Origin: BMS3BBIN04 sp964552465
GTDB taxonomy: Bacteria > Electryoneota > Electryoneia > Electryoneales > Electryoneaceae
DNA: 64,000 nt
NCBI GenBank assembly: GCA_964552465.1
Contig: CAZKGR010000016.1
Location: 10,153 to 74,152, forward strand
Direction of reading: 5' to 3'
Positions 35,254 through 43,175 of this stretch are shown here, in pieces (position 1 is the first letter of the stretch; every line of letters starts with the position of its first letter). A program made the translations under genes and the position numbers. The notes beneath the pieces were generated by a model, which ran no database searches, was not told the origin of the DNA, and was given only the letters and a program-made list of their open reading frames with translations.

Positions 35254-37935
35254 TTGGGACAGCAAATTGACAATACAGACCAGGGACTGTTTGAACTCGA
35301 AAAACAGGAGTGGTTGGACTCGCTCAAGTATGTGCTGCAAACGCATGGTCATGAAAAAACACGCGAGTTACTCAAATCGATGCTGTCGCACGCATCGAAA
35401 GAAGGCGTGCGCTCAGATTTCCCTGGTTCAACGCCGTATCTGAACACAATCACCCTTTCCGAACAACCGCAGTACCCTGGCGACCGCGACATTGAACGCC
35501 GAATAAAAAGCCTCGTGCGTTGGAATGCTATGGCGATGGTCGTCAAGGCCAACCGTCATACTGGTGTCGGCGGACACATTTCAACTTTCGCATCGTCCGC
35601 AACCCTGTACGAAGTCGCACAGAACCATTTCTTCAAGGGTCCGGACCATCCGAGTGGCGGCGACATCATCTACTTCCAGGGACACGCGTCTCCGGGCATG
35701 TACGCTCGCGCTTTCCTCGAAGGACGGCTGAATGAACAGGATCTGGAAAACTTCCGACGGGAGTGCGATCCGAAAGGTGGCCTGTCGTCATACCCTCACC
35801 CGTGGCTGATGCCTGACTTCTGGCAATTCCCGACAGTTTCAATGGGTCTCGGCCCGTTAACTGCTATCTACCAGGCGCGGTTCAACCGTTACCTCGAAGA
35901 TCGTGGATTGGTCGATACCAGCGGAAAGCGAGTGTGGGCATTCCTTGGTGACGGCGAGATGGACGAGCCAGAATCCATGGGCGCGCTAACCCTCGCATCC
36001 CGCGAAAATCTCGACAACTTGACCTTCGTCATTAATTGCAACCTGCAACGCCTGGACGGTCCTGTCCGTGGCAATGGTCGCATCATCCAGGAATTGGAAG
36101 CGGCGTTCCGAGGTGCAGGTTGGCACGTTATCAAAGTCATCCTTGGCGGCGATTGGGACCCGTTGCTCGAAAAAGATGAACGTGGAGCAATCGCAGAACG
36201 TCTGGGCAACAATGTCGATGGCTATTCGCAGAAGTACATCGTCATGCCGGGCAATTATGTGCGCGAGCATTTCTTTGGGACTGATCCATACCTGTTGAGC
36301 CTGGTTGATCATTTATCCGATGAACAAGTTCAGAAGCTGCGTCGTGGGGGGCATGATCCAGTCAAGATGTACGCTGCCTACGACCGCGCAATGAAGATTC
36401 AGCATAAGCCAACCGTTATCCTCGCACACACGATCAAAGGCTACGGCCTCGGCGAAGCTGGTGAAGGTCGGAACATCACCCATCAGCAGAAGAAGCTGAA
36501 TGAGCAGGAGCTGAAGTACTTCCGCAGTCGTTTCTCGATTCCGCTATCTGACAAGGATGTGCCGGAAGCGTCATTCTACAGACCAACAGAAGATTCGGAT
36601 GAGGTCCAGTACATGCGCAAACAGCGCGAAGAACTGGGCGGATTTGTTCCATCTCGGAGTGACAATTCCAACCCACTCCCGGCCCCCGACGCAAAATTCT
36701 TCGACGAGTTCCTCAAGGGTAGCGGTGACCGCGAAATTGCAACGACCATGGCCTTTGTCGCCATGCTGAGCAAGCTGCTGCGTGACAAGAACATCGGTAA
36801 ACGCGTCGTGCCCATCGTGCCCGACGAAGCACGCACATTCGGGATGGAATCGCTGTTCCGTCAAGTTGGTATCTACGCGCACAAAGGCCAGCTCTACGAA
36901 CCGGTCGACCGGGAATCTCTGCTCTATTACAACGAGCAGAAGGACGGTACCGTGCTGGAAGAAGGCATAAACGAAGCCGGTTCCATGTCATCATTCATCG
37001 CGGCGGGCACATCATATTCAACTCACGACTACCCGATGATCCCGATGTTCATCTTCTATTCGATGTTCGGCTTCCAACGTGTCGGCGACCTGATCTGGGC
37101 TGCCACTGACGCACGCGCTCGCGGCTTCCTGCTCGGCGCGACTGCCGGCCGGACAACCCTGATGGGTGAAGGATTGCAGCATCAGGACGGTCATTCACTC
37201 CACGTTGCGATGGCCTATAATAATGTCAAAGCCTATGATCCGGCGTTCGCGTACGAACTATCTGTGATCATGCAGGATGGTCTGCACCGTATTGCCGAGC
37301 TGGAAGAGAACCTGATTTACTACATCACGGTGATGAACGACACGTACATAAATCCGCCGATCCCCAAGGGCAAAGATGTCCGTGATGGAATTCTCAAAGG
37401 GCTGTACAAGTACCAGGCATCCAAAAGTCGCGCTAAGACGAAGAAGGCGCACTTGTTGGGTAGCGGCGCGATCCTGTTGGAAGTACTGAAAGCGCGTGAC
37501 ATTCTTGAGCAGAAATACAAGGTCGCGGTGGATGTATGGAGCGCGACCAGCTACAAGGAGCTGTATGTCAACGGCATCGATGTTGACCGCCGCAATCGTC
37601 TTAATCCGACCGCGAAACTTGAGCAGACCTACGTCGAGCAGATGTTCGATGGCGAGGAAGGTGTTTTCGTCGCCGCATCCGACTATCTGCGCAGCCTGCC
37701 GCTGAGCATCGCCAAGTGGGTACCAGGACGCTTCGAAGCGCTCGGTACCGACGGCTTCGGACGGTCCGACACACGTGAAGACCTGCGTGAGCATTTTGAG
37801 GTCAATTCGAACCATATCGCGTTCGCAACGCTGGTCACGCTGTACCGTGACGGGAAGATCGAGAAGTCTGTCATAACCAAAGCAGCCAAAGATCTGAAGA
37901 TCGACAAGAACAAGGTTAACCCGATCTTTGCATGA
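35254..37935 (+). CDS. aceE: Pyruvate dehydrogenase E1 component, homodimeric type
   Basis: Thiamine-diphosphate-dependent E1 that decarboxylates pyruvate and acetylates the lipoyl arm of AceF. 893 residues, matching the single-chain homodimeric E1 of proteobacteria, unlike the two-chain E1 common in Gram-positives. The ThDP motif is GDGEMDEPESMG with NCNLQRLDGPV (starting near residue 232); N-terminal FQGHASPGMYAR and C-terminal YEL, TVMND segments are typical. The start is TTG at 35254 with AGGAG 5 nt upstream. Followed by aceF after a 121-nt gap with three hairpins. Confidence 0.96.
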   Translation: MGQQIDNTDQGLFELEKQEWLDSLKYVLQTHGHEKTRELLKSMLSHASKEGVRSDFPGSTPYLNTITLSEQPQYPGDRDIERRIKSLVRWNAMAMVVKANRHTGVGGHISTFASSATLYEVAQNHFFKGPDHPSGGDIIYFQGHASPGMYARAFLEGRLNEQDLENFRRECDPKGGLSSYPHPWLMPDFWQFPTVSMGLGPLTAIYQARFNRYLEDRGLVDTSGKRVWAFLGDGEMDEPESMGALTLASRENLDNLTFVINCNLQRLDGPVRGNGRIIQELEAAFRGAGWHVIKVILGGDWDPLLEKDERGAIAERLGNNVDGYSQKYIVMPGNYVREHFFGTDPYLLSLVDHLSDEQVQKLRRGGHDPVKMYAAYDRAMKIQHKPTVILAHTIKGYGLGEAGEGRNITHQQKKLNEQELKYFRSRFSIPLSDKDVPEASFYRPTEDSDEVQYMRKQREELGGFVPSRSDNSNPLPAPDAKFFDEFLKGSGDREIATTMAFVAMLSKLLRDKNIGKRVVPIVPDEARTFGMESLFRQVGIYAHKGQLYEPVDRESLLYYNEQKDGTVLEEGINEAGSMSSFIAAGTSYSTHDYPMIPMFIFYSMFGFQRVGDLIWAATDARARGFLLGATAGRTTLMGEGLQHQDGHSLHVAMAYNNVKAYDPAFAYELSVIMQDGLHRIAELEENLIYYITVMNDTYINPPIPKGKDVRDGILKGLYKYQASKSRAKTKKAHLLGSGAILLEVLKARDILEQKYKVAVDVWSATSYKELYVNGIDVDRRNRLNPTAKLEQTYVEQMFDGEEGVFVAASDYLRSLPLSIAKWVPGRFEALGTDGFGRSDTREDLREHFEVNSNHIAFATLVTLYRDGKIEKSVITKAAKDLKIDKNKVNPIFA

Positions 37936-37950
37936 AGTACCCAGACAGGT

Positions 37951-37972
37951 CCGTGTTTGCATGCAAACGCGG
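37951..37972 (+). repeat. CCGTG hairpin, best-conserved copy
   Basis: CCGTGTTTGC and GCAAACGCGG pair over 10 bp with the T.G wobble at pair four and loop AT. Leader ACAGGT and trailer ATCATCC. It starts 15 nt after the aceE stop, in the aceE-aceF gap. Confidence 0.7.
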
Positions 37973-37977
37973 ATCAT

Positions 37978-37997
37978 CCACGACATAAATGTCGTGG
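37978..37997 (+). repeat. Second hairpin in the aceE-aceF gap
   Basis: CCACGACA and TGTCGTGG form a perfect 8-bp stem with loop TAAA, 5 nt after the first hairpin. A third weaker stem (ATCCCC with GGGGAT) follows. No U-tract is present, so these are unlikely to end transcription before aceF. Confidence 0.55.
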
Positions 37998-38056
37998 GCA
38001 TATCGGGAACATCCCCCAGTTGCATTGGGGATCGTGATAAAAGACAGGAACAAGAC

Positions 38057-39334
38057 ATGATCCAAGACGTTCGTGTCCCGGAAATCTCTGAGAATGTTGC
38101 CAAGGGCGACGTGTCCTCTATTCTGGTCAAGGTGGGCGACCACGTCGAGGCTGACCAGGGTTTGCTAGAGCTGGAAACGGACAAGGCGGTTGTGGAGCTG
38201 CCCGCTCCATCAGCAGGTGTAATCACCGAGATCCTCATCAGCGAAGGCGATACAGTCGAAGTCGGCGCGGTTGTGATGAAGCTCGATACAGACGCTGCTG
38301 AATCACCAGCCCCTGAAGCGAAGGCGGAACCCGCGCCTGAAGAGCCGATTGTTGTTGACCCGGAACCAGAACCGACACCAGTTATTGCCACACCAGCCCG
38401 TACCGCTCCAGCACCACAGCCTGCACAACCGAAAGCCGAACGCATAGGCGACCCAGCCCCAGCCGGACCAGCGGTGCGCAAGCTCGCCCGTGAGCTCGGC
38501 ATTGATATTTACGACCTCACTGGGTCGGGCCCACGTGGACGTATCCTCGATGACGATGTCAAGGCACACGCCAAACAGTTGATCGAGGGTGCCAGCTCGT
38601 TCTCGGCTGCCTTCGAGATGCCTGATCTGTCAAAATATGGACCAGTCCGTCATGAATCGATGAGTAAACTGCGCACATTGACCGCTGAAGCGATGGCCCG
38701 TGCGAACGCGATGGTGCCACAGGTTACGCAGTTCCAGAAAGCGGACATCACGTCGCTTGAAGAGTTCCGCGCGCAGTATGCGAAACGATTCGAACGGGCG
38801 GGTGTCAAGCTGACACCGACCGCGATCCTGATGCGTGTGATCGCCGAAGGATTGAAGAAATTCCCGACATTCAACGCCGCCATCGACATGAACCGTGGCG
38901 AGATCATCTACCGTGATTATGTCCACATGAGCATCGCCGTTGATACTGACCGCGGCCTGCTCGTGCCAGTGGTCAAGGATGTTGACAAAAAAGATCTGAT
39001 ACAGCTCGCACGCGACCTGGCAGACATCTCCGTGAAAGCCCGTGCTAAAAAGCTTGGTGCCGACGAGATGGAGGGCGGCAGCTTCACCATCTCGAACCAG
39101 GGTTCCATAGGCGGTGAATGGTTTACGCCAATAGTCAATCCGCCGCAGGTCGCGATTCTCGGGATGTCACGTTCGCAGATCGAACCACGCTGGATTGACA
39201 ATGAATGGCAGCCGCGTACCATTTTGCCGCTGACGATGTCGTACGACCATCGCATCGCTGATGGTGCGGACGCGTCCCGCTTCCTGGACTGGATCTGCAA
39301 GGCGCTGGAGCAACCGATGTCGATGTTTGTTTGA
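38057..39334 (+). CDS. aceF: Dihydrolipoyl acetyltransferase (E2 of pyruvate dehydrogenase)
   Basis: E2 core of the pyruvate dehydrogenase complex. 425 residues from ATG 38057 (AGGA 9 nt upstream); an upstream in-frame extension to 37928 would run through the hairpins and is unlikely. One lipoyl domain (Lys43 in LETDKAVVELP), an Ala/Pro-rich linker, an E3-binding domain (about 137-172, PAVRKLARELGID then GTGPRGRILDDD-like sequence) and an acyltransferase domain ending in SYDHRIADGAD with catalytic His398 and Asp402. The KAVVE lipoyl site and the gene order place it with AceE. Confidence 0.94.
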   Translation: MIQDVRVPEISENVAKGDVSSILVKVGDHVEADQGLLELETDKAVVELPAPSAGVITEILISEGDTVEVGAVVMKLDTDAAESPAPEAKAEPAPEEPIVVDPEPEPTPVIATPARTAPAPQPAQPKAERIGDPAPAGPAVRKLARELGIDIYDLTGSGPRGRILDDDVKAHAKQLIEGASSFSAAFEMPDLSKYGPVRHESMSKLRTLTAEAMARANAMVPQVTQFQKADITSLEEFRAQYAKRFERAGVKLTPTAILMRVIAEGLKKFPTFNAAIDMNRGEIIYRDYVHMSIAVDTDRGLLVPVVKDVDKKDLIQLARDLADISVKARAKKLGADEMEGGSFTISNQGSIGGEWFTPIVNPPQVAILGMSRSQIEPRWIDNEWQPRTILPLTMSYDHRIADGADASRFLDWICKALEQPMSMFV

Positions 39335-39343
39335 ACTGCAGCC

Positions 39344-39371
39344 TTGAGCTGTGATCTCTGAGCCGTGAGTA
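39344..39371 (+). repeat. 7-bp tandem array after aceF
   Basis: Four units TTGAGCT, GTGATCT, CTGAGCC, GTGAGTA, beginning 9 nt after the aceF stop. More diverged than the sucB array but with the same period. Confidence 0.65.
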
Positions 39372-39424
39372 ACTGCTCAATTCAAAAGCTCACAGTATCA
39401 TATCTGCATAATCCGTATTCGTTT

Positions 39425-39446
39425 CCTGTGTTTCGGGAAACAACGG
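39425..39446 (+). repeat. Degraded CCGTG hairpin copy
   Basis: CCTGTGTTTC and GAAACAACGG pair at 8 of 10 positions with a 2-nt loop. Weak evidence on its own; included because it follows a 7-bp array, as other copies do. Confidence 0.35.
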
Positions 39447-39501
39447 TTCGATAAACACAACGATCTTTTACCTGAGACAAAGCGCTGAGTGTTTTGTTCA
39501 G

Positions 39502-39529
39502 AGCTCACTGCTCACAGCTCATAGCTAAC
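39502..39529 (+). repeat. 7-bp tandem array directly upstream of the second lpd
   Basis: Four units AGCTCAC, TGCTCAC, AGCTCAT, AGCTAAC end 3 nt before the lpd ATG. This is the only array found just before a start codon; it occupies the place where the ribosome-binding site should be. Confidence 0.75.
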
Positions 39530-39532
39530 AAC

Positions 39533-40960
39533 ATGTCAAATACACACCATGACCTGTTCGTACTTGGTGCCGGACCCGGCGGATATGCTGCCGCGTTCTA
39601 CGCTGCAGACAAGGGCTTACAAGTCACGATGATCGACCCGGAACCGAATCCGGGAGGCACTTGCCTGTATCGTGGCTGCATCCCCTCAAAAGCCGTGTTG
39701 CACGCCGCCAAAGTGATCAACGAAACTCGTCATGCGTCCGAGTTCGGCGTCGAATTCGCCGAACCGAAGATTGATATCGACAAGCTGCGCAGCTGGAAAG
39801 AGGATGTCGTCAACCGTCTGACCTCAGGCGTCGGTCAGCTCGCCAAACAGCGCGAAGTGCAGCACATTCGTGGTAAAGCCAGCTTAGTCAACAACAAGGA
39901 ACTGAAGGTTGATCTCGTCGATGGTGGCAGCGAAACGCACACCTTCGAGAAGCTGATCCTCGCAACTGGTTCAATTGCCGCCACAATCCCCGGCTGGCCG
40001 ATGGATCACCCGCGCATGTGGCTTGCGAAAGACGCGCTCGCATTGCCAGAGATCCCGAAGACACTGTTGGTCGTTGGTGGCGGATACATTGGTCTGGAGC
40101 TGGGGTCGGCTTATTCTGCCCTGGGAACACAAGTCAGCGTCGTCGAGATGCTGCCGACATTGATGCCTGGCGCCGACCGTGAGCTCGCCCGTCCACTCGA
40201 GAAGAAGCTGAAGAAGGAGTTCGCGGGCATTCACCTCGAAACCAGCGTCAAATCGATCAAGCCGATGAAGTCCAAGGTCAAAGTCGAATTCGAGGGCAAG
40301 CACGCTGACAAGGCAGCCACCGAATACGATTACGTGCTCGTTTCCATCGGACGGCGTCCAAACAGCAAGGGCATAGGCCTCAAAAACACCGGCATTACAT
40401 TGGATGACAAGGGCTTCGTTGTCGTTGACAACCAGCGACGCACCAGCGAACCGAACATTTGGGCAATTGGCGATATCGCCGGTGAACCAATGCTCGCACA
40501 CAAAGCATCGCATGAAGGACGTGTCGCGGTCGATTCCATCCTCGGCGAGAAGTCTGCCGGATGGGACCCTCGTGCGATCCCGGCTGTGGTGTTCACTGAC
40601 CCGGAAATCGCATGGGCTGGCCTGATGGAACACGAAGCAAAGGAACAAGGCATTGATGTTGAAGTCGTCAAGTTCCCGTGGGTCGCTTCCGGACGGTCGA
40701 TCACCCTCGGCAATACAGACGGCGTAACGAAGCTGATCGTAAACGCCAAGACGAAGAAGGTGCTTGGGCTGGGCATCACCGGTCCGGGCGCGGGCGAGTT
40801 GATCGCGGAGGGTGCGTTGGCGATTGAGATGGGCTGTGTTGCTGATGATCTGCGAATGACCATCCACCCGCACCCGACTTTGTCTGAAACCGTGATGGAG
40901 TCCGCTGAACTCATCTTCAAGGAGTCGGCGCATTATATCCTGCCGAAAAAGAAGAAGTAG
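39533..40960 (+). CDS. lpd: Dihydrolipoyl dehydrogenase (E3), copy 2
   Basis: FAD-dependent E3 of 475 residues, reoxidising the lipoyl arm of the pyruvate dehydrogenase complex. Redox disulfide in GGTCLYRGCIPSK (Cys44, Cys49), second nucleotide-binding motif GGGYIGLELG, YAIGD-like WAIGDI, and the catalytic HPHPTLSE near the C-terminus. It differs from the copy at 11463 in the disulfide loop (LYRG versus LNIG), typical of E3 proteins paired with AceF. Third gene of the aceE-aceF-lpd cluster. No Shine-Dalgarno sequence is visible; a 7-bp array lies directly upstream of the ATG. The C-terminus is a run of lysines. Confidence 0.94.
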   Translation: MSNTHHDLFVLGAGPGGYAAAFYAADKGLQVTMIDPEPNPGGTCLYRGCIPSKAVLHAAKVINETRHASEFGVEFAEPKIDIDKLRSWKEDVVNRLTSGVGQLAKQREVQHIRGKASLVNNKELKVDLVDGGSETHTFEKLILATGSIAATIPGWPMDHPRMWLAKDALALPEIPKTLLVVGGGYIGLELGSAYSALGTQVSVVEMLPTLMPGADRELARPLEKKLKKEFAGIHLETSVKSIKPMKSKVKVEFEGKHADKAATEYDYVLVSIGRRPNSKGIGLKNTGITLDDKGFVVVDNQRRTSEPNIWAIGDIAGEPMLAHKASHEGRVAVDSILGEKSAGWDPRAIPAVVFTDPEIAWAGLMEHEAKEQGIDVEVVKFPWVASGRSITLGNTDGVTKLIVNAKTKKVLGLGITGPGAGELIAEGALAIEMGCVADDLRMTIHPHPTLSETVMESAELIFKESAHYILPKKKK

Positions 40961-40981
40961 ATCGGTTGGTTCGAGACATCA

Positions 40982-41017
40982 AAGGGACGCCCAGCATTGC
41001 AAGGCGTCCCTTCTTTT
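40982..41017 (+). terminator. Intrinsic terminator after the pyruvate dehydrogenase cluster
   Basis: AAGGGACGCC and GGCGTCCCTT form a perfect 10-bp stem with an 11-nt loop followed by CTTTT, 21 nt after the lpd stop. A good rho-independent terminator for the aceE-aceF-lpd transcript. Confidence 0.8.
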
Positions 41018-41056
41018 GCGCAGCACCGCCGGAAATCCAGCGGTGGTGCACCCCAC

Positions 41057-41980
41057 TTACCGTGTATAAATCACATTCGCACCGTAAACTTCGCCACTGA
41101 AACCGGCGACATGAACTGCTTTCTTTCGCCACCACAGACGTTTTAACGAAACATCATCCGGTCGGTGTCTTTTCAATCCCGCCAGCACCCGGCCACTCAC
41201 GAGAATCGGTTCAACACGGCCACCCTCAGTATCCAAATTTGTCAGACGTGTTTGTGGTCCGGTATACTTATCAGTTGGACGTACCCCCAGAACATTCATC
41301 AGGCTGGAATACTCATCGCGCACACGCCAGCTCCACTCCTTGAACCCGTGGAAATAACGTCCAACCTGACTCACTCCATCGTCACTCGTCAACGCACTAT
41401 TGGCCACAACCATCAGCTTCGTCGCCTGATGTGCCGGTTTGCCTAACCAGACTAAATCCTGAGACGGCGTTGCATAATCCTCGTTCTGACGGCGCGGAAC
41501 TCGTGAAATCATAAGGCTTCCGTAGTCAATTCCGATACCACAACGGATGCTGCGGTGTGGGAAATGCGGAGCCAGAATGGTCTGTGCAACAGTGTTCATC
41601 AGGTAGGCGGTGTTCACCGCGTCCGTGAAGCAGTCTTCCTCATCAAACACAACCATGATACGGTCAGCGGCGAGATTGCTGACACGACCACCGTGATATT
41701 CGGCGGCACCCGTAATCAGTTTAAGGAAGGCGTAGTATACTTTTGCTTTGTCCTTCGCCTTGACATCTACGTCAGCATGCAATTGGCGCCGAATGTCCAC
41801 ATACAATACACAGGTACGGATGCGACAAGCATCAAAACGCCCAGGTGATTGCTCACTCTTAACACAAGATTTCTCAGTATCTGAAACCTGTGAAAGCTTC
41901 TTCACCTTAGTTCCAAATCCTGGCGAAACAATACTATCGATCTCTCGATTCAAGCTTTCAATGTAGCTTGGTACATCCAT
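41057..41980 (-). CDS. Class III nucleotidyl cyclase, Pycsar PycC-like
   Basis: A 307-residue soluble protein with a class III cyclase domain. Both metal-binding Asp residues are present: Asp62 in VLYVDIRRQ and Asp106 in LAADRIMVVFD. The IRCGIGIDYGSLMI and DLVWLGKPAHQATKLM segments follow. The layout, an N-terminal helix, then VLYVDIR, no transmembrane part, and a long C-terminal tail, looks like PycC pyrimidine cyclases of Pycsar anti-phage defence more than like adenylate cyclases; the residues that select adenine are not the usual ones. No Pycsar effector (PycTM or TIR) is next to it, so defence is inference. It is monocistronic; the cytochrome gene upstream on the same strand is ended by a terminator. 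Confidence 0.65.
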   Translation of the reverse strand: MDVPSYIESLNREIDSIVSPGFGTKVKKLSQVSDTEKSCVKSEQSPGRFDACRIRTCVLYVDIRRQLHADVDVKAKDKAKVYYAFLKLITGAAEYHGGRVSNLAADRIMVVFDEEDCFTDAVNTAYLMNTVAQTILAPHFPHRSIRCGIGIDYGSLMISRVPRRQNEDYATPSQDLVWLGKPAHQATKLMVVANSALTSDDGVSQVGRYFHGFKEWSWRVRDEYSSLMNVLGVRPTDKYTGPQTRLTNLDTEGGRVEPILVSGRVLAGLKRHRPDDVSLKRLWWRKKAVHVAGFSGEVYGANVIYTR

Positions 41981-42007
41981 TTTATCCTCAGTCGTTATGT
42001 GTTACAC

Positions 42008-42035
42008 AATTTAACAAAATATCAGTAATAATCAA
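42008..42035 (-). promoter_or_regulatory. Candidate promoter of the nucleotidyl cyclase gene
   Basis: Minus strand TTGATT (42035-42030), 16-nt spacer, TAAATT (42013-42008), about 28 nt upstream of the start, whose GAGGAT site follows. Confidence 0.4.
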
Positions 42036-42089
42036 ATAGCAACTGGGAGTTGCGATCACCATTCTAGCGCTTGAATGTTAGAATCATGC

Positions 42090-42123
42090 TAAGAAAAAGA
42101 ACCCGGACAGAGTTGCCCGGGTT
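42090..42123 (-). terminator. Intrinsic terminator after the cytochrome gene
   Basis: On the minus strand AACCCGG and CCGGGTT form a 7-bp stem followed by CTTTTTCT, 24 nt after the cytochrome c stop. It separates the cytochrome gene from the cyclase. Confidence 0.7.
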
Positions 42124-42146
42124 GAATATCTGACGCTTCTTATCTG

Positions 42147-43037
42147 CTAAAACTCGTTTTCAACCGATGGTAAACTCTGTAAATACAACCAGAGCGCGTC
42201 GAGTTCATCATCCGTCATCTGGCTGTACTCGATAAATGGCATGAACGGATCGATGTAGTCACCATTCGGACGGATGCCGTCACGCATGGCGTCAAAGAAC
42301 GAATCACGGTCATAATCGGCCATTCCTGATGGTGTCAGGTTAGTGGTGACAGGAATATCCGGCCCAATATTGATACCACCAGCCAAATTTACGCCGTGAC
42401 AACCCGTACAGGTATGTCCGATATACTCGCCATAAGCAACTGTCACGCCTACCGGCGGTGCCATTGGACGGGGAGCATCGTGCGGGATATATTTCGCCGG
42501 GGTCAGTATTGTCATCTGCCCAGTTGCGATCATCACCTTGCCTACCGAACCGATTTCCGACTCAGCCATCTGTTTATCTACTGGTTCAACAGTCTGCAGA
42601 TAGGCGATCAGGCAGCCCAAGTCCGAATCGCTAAGGTAATAGTACTCCTCAGACGGCATCATGAAGGTATGTGAACCGCTAGGTTTGACACCGTGACGGA
42701 TTGCGCGCTCCCAATCCCTAACCGTGTATGACGATCCTATCCCACCCTCTCCAGATGTCAGGTTGCTCGCATGAAAGATCCCTACCGGTCCCATGTCCTC
42801 CATCGTTTCACCAGCCAGGTTGTCGCCATGGCAACCAATACAACCTCGAGTCACTGACAAGTGATACCCACGCGCCAGGCTAAGCGAATCCATCGGAATT
42901 TCGACGTCCATCCCCTCGATGTCGTAAGTTTCCGCGATAATCTTATCCGCAGAACTCATGATCCACGCGCCGTAACCGAGCAATCCGCCAACTATCACAA
43001 CGACTAGAATCAGGATGATCAGAAGTACTTTTTTCAT
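42147..43037 (-). CDS. Membrane-anchored diheme cytochrome c
   Basis: Electron-transfer protein of 296 residues. An uncleaved N-terminal membrane anchor (KKVLLIILILVVVIVGGLLG) is followed by two heme c attachment sites: CIGCH (Cys66, Cys69, His70) and CTGCH (Cys210, Cys213, His214). Likely axial Met residues occur after each, in FMMPSEEYYYLSD and DPFMPFIEY segments, the pattern of fused cytochrome c domains such as those feeding oxidases or accepting electrons from dehydrogenases. It is translocated to the periplasmic side. No partner oxidoreductase gene is adjacent. Ribosome site GGAGGA. Confidence 0.88.
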   Translation of the reverse strand: MKKVLLIILILVVVIVGGLLGYGAWIMSSADKIIAETYDIEGMDVEIPMDSLSLARGYHLSVTRGCIGCHGDNLAGETMEDMGPVGIFHASNLTSGEGGIGSSYTVRDWERAIRHGVKPSGSHTFMMPSEEYYYLSDSDLGCLIAYLQTVEPVDKQMAESEIGSVGKVMIATGQMTILTPAKYIPHDAPRPMAPPVGVTVAYGEYIGHTCTGCHGVNLAGGINIGPDIPVTTNLTPSGMADYDRDSFFDAMRDGIRPNGDYIDPFMPFIEYSQMTDDELDALWLYLQSLPSVENEF

Positions 43038-43175
43038 CGTTCCTCCTTCGTTTCTCGGACGGGCAATCTACATGGTATTCAGATCCCACGGTATGTTTTT
43101 TCATGATCTCAGCTCCATAAAGGGAAAAACAGGATATTGCTAACTCATGGCTGTCCACAACCTAATGATCCCGGA

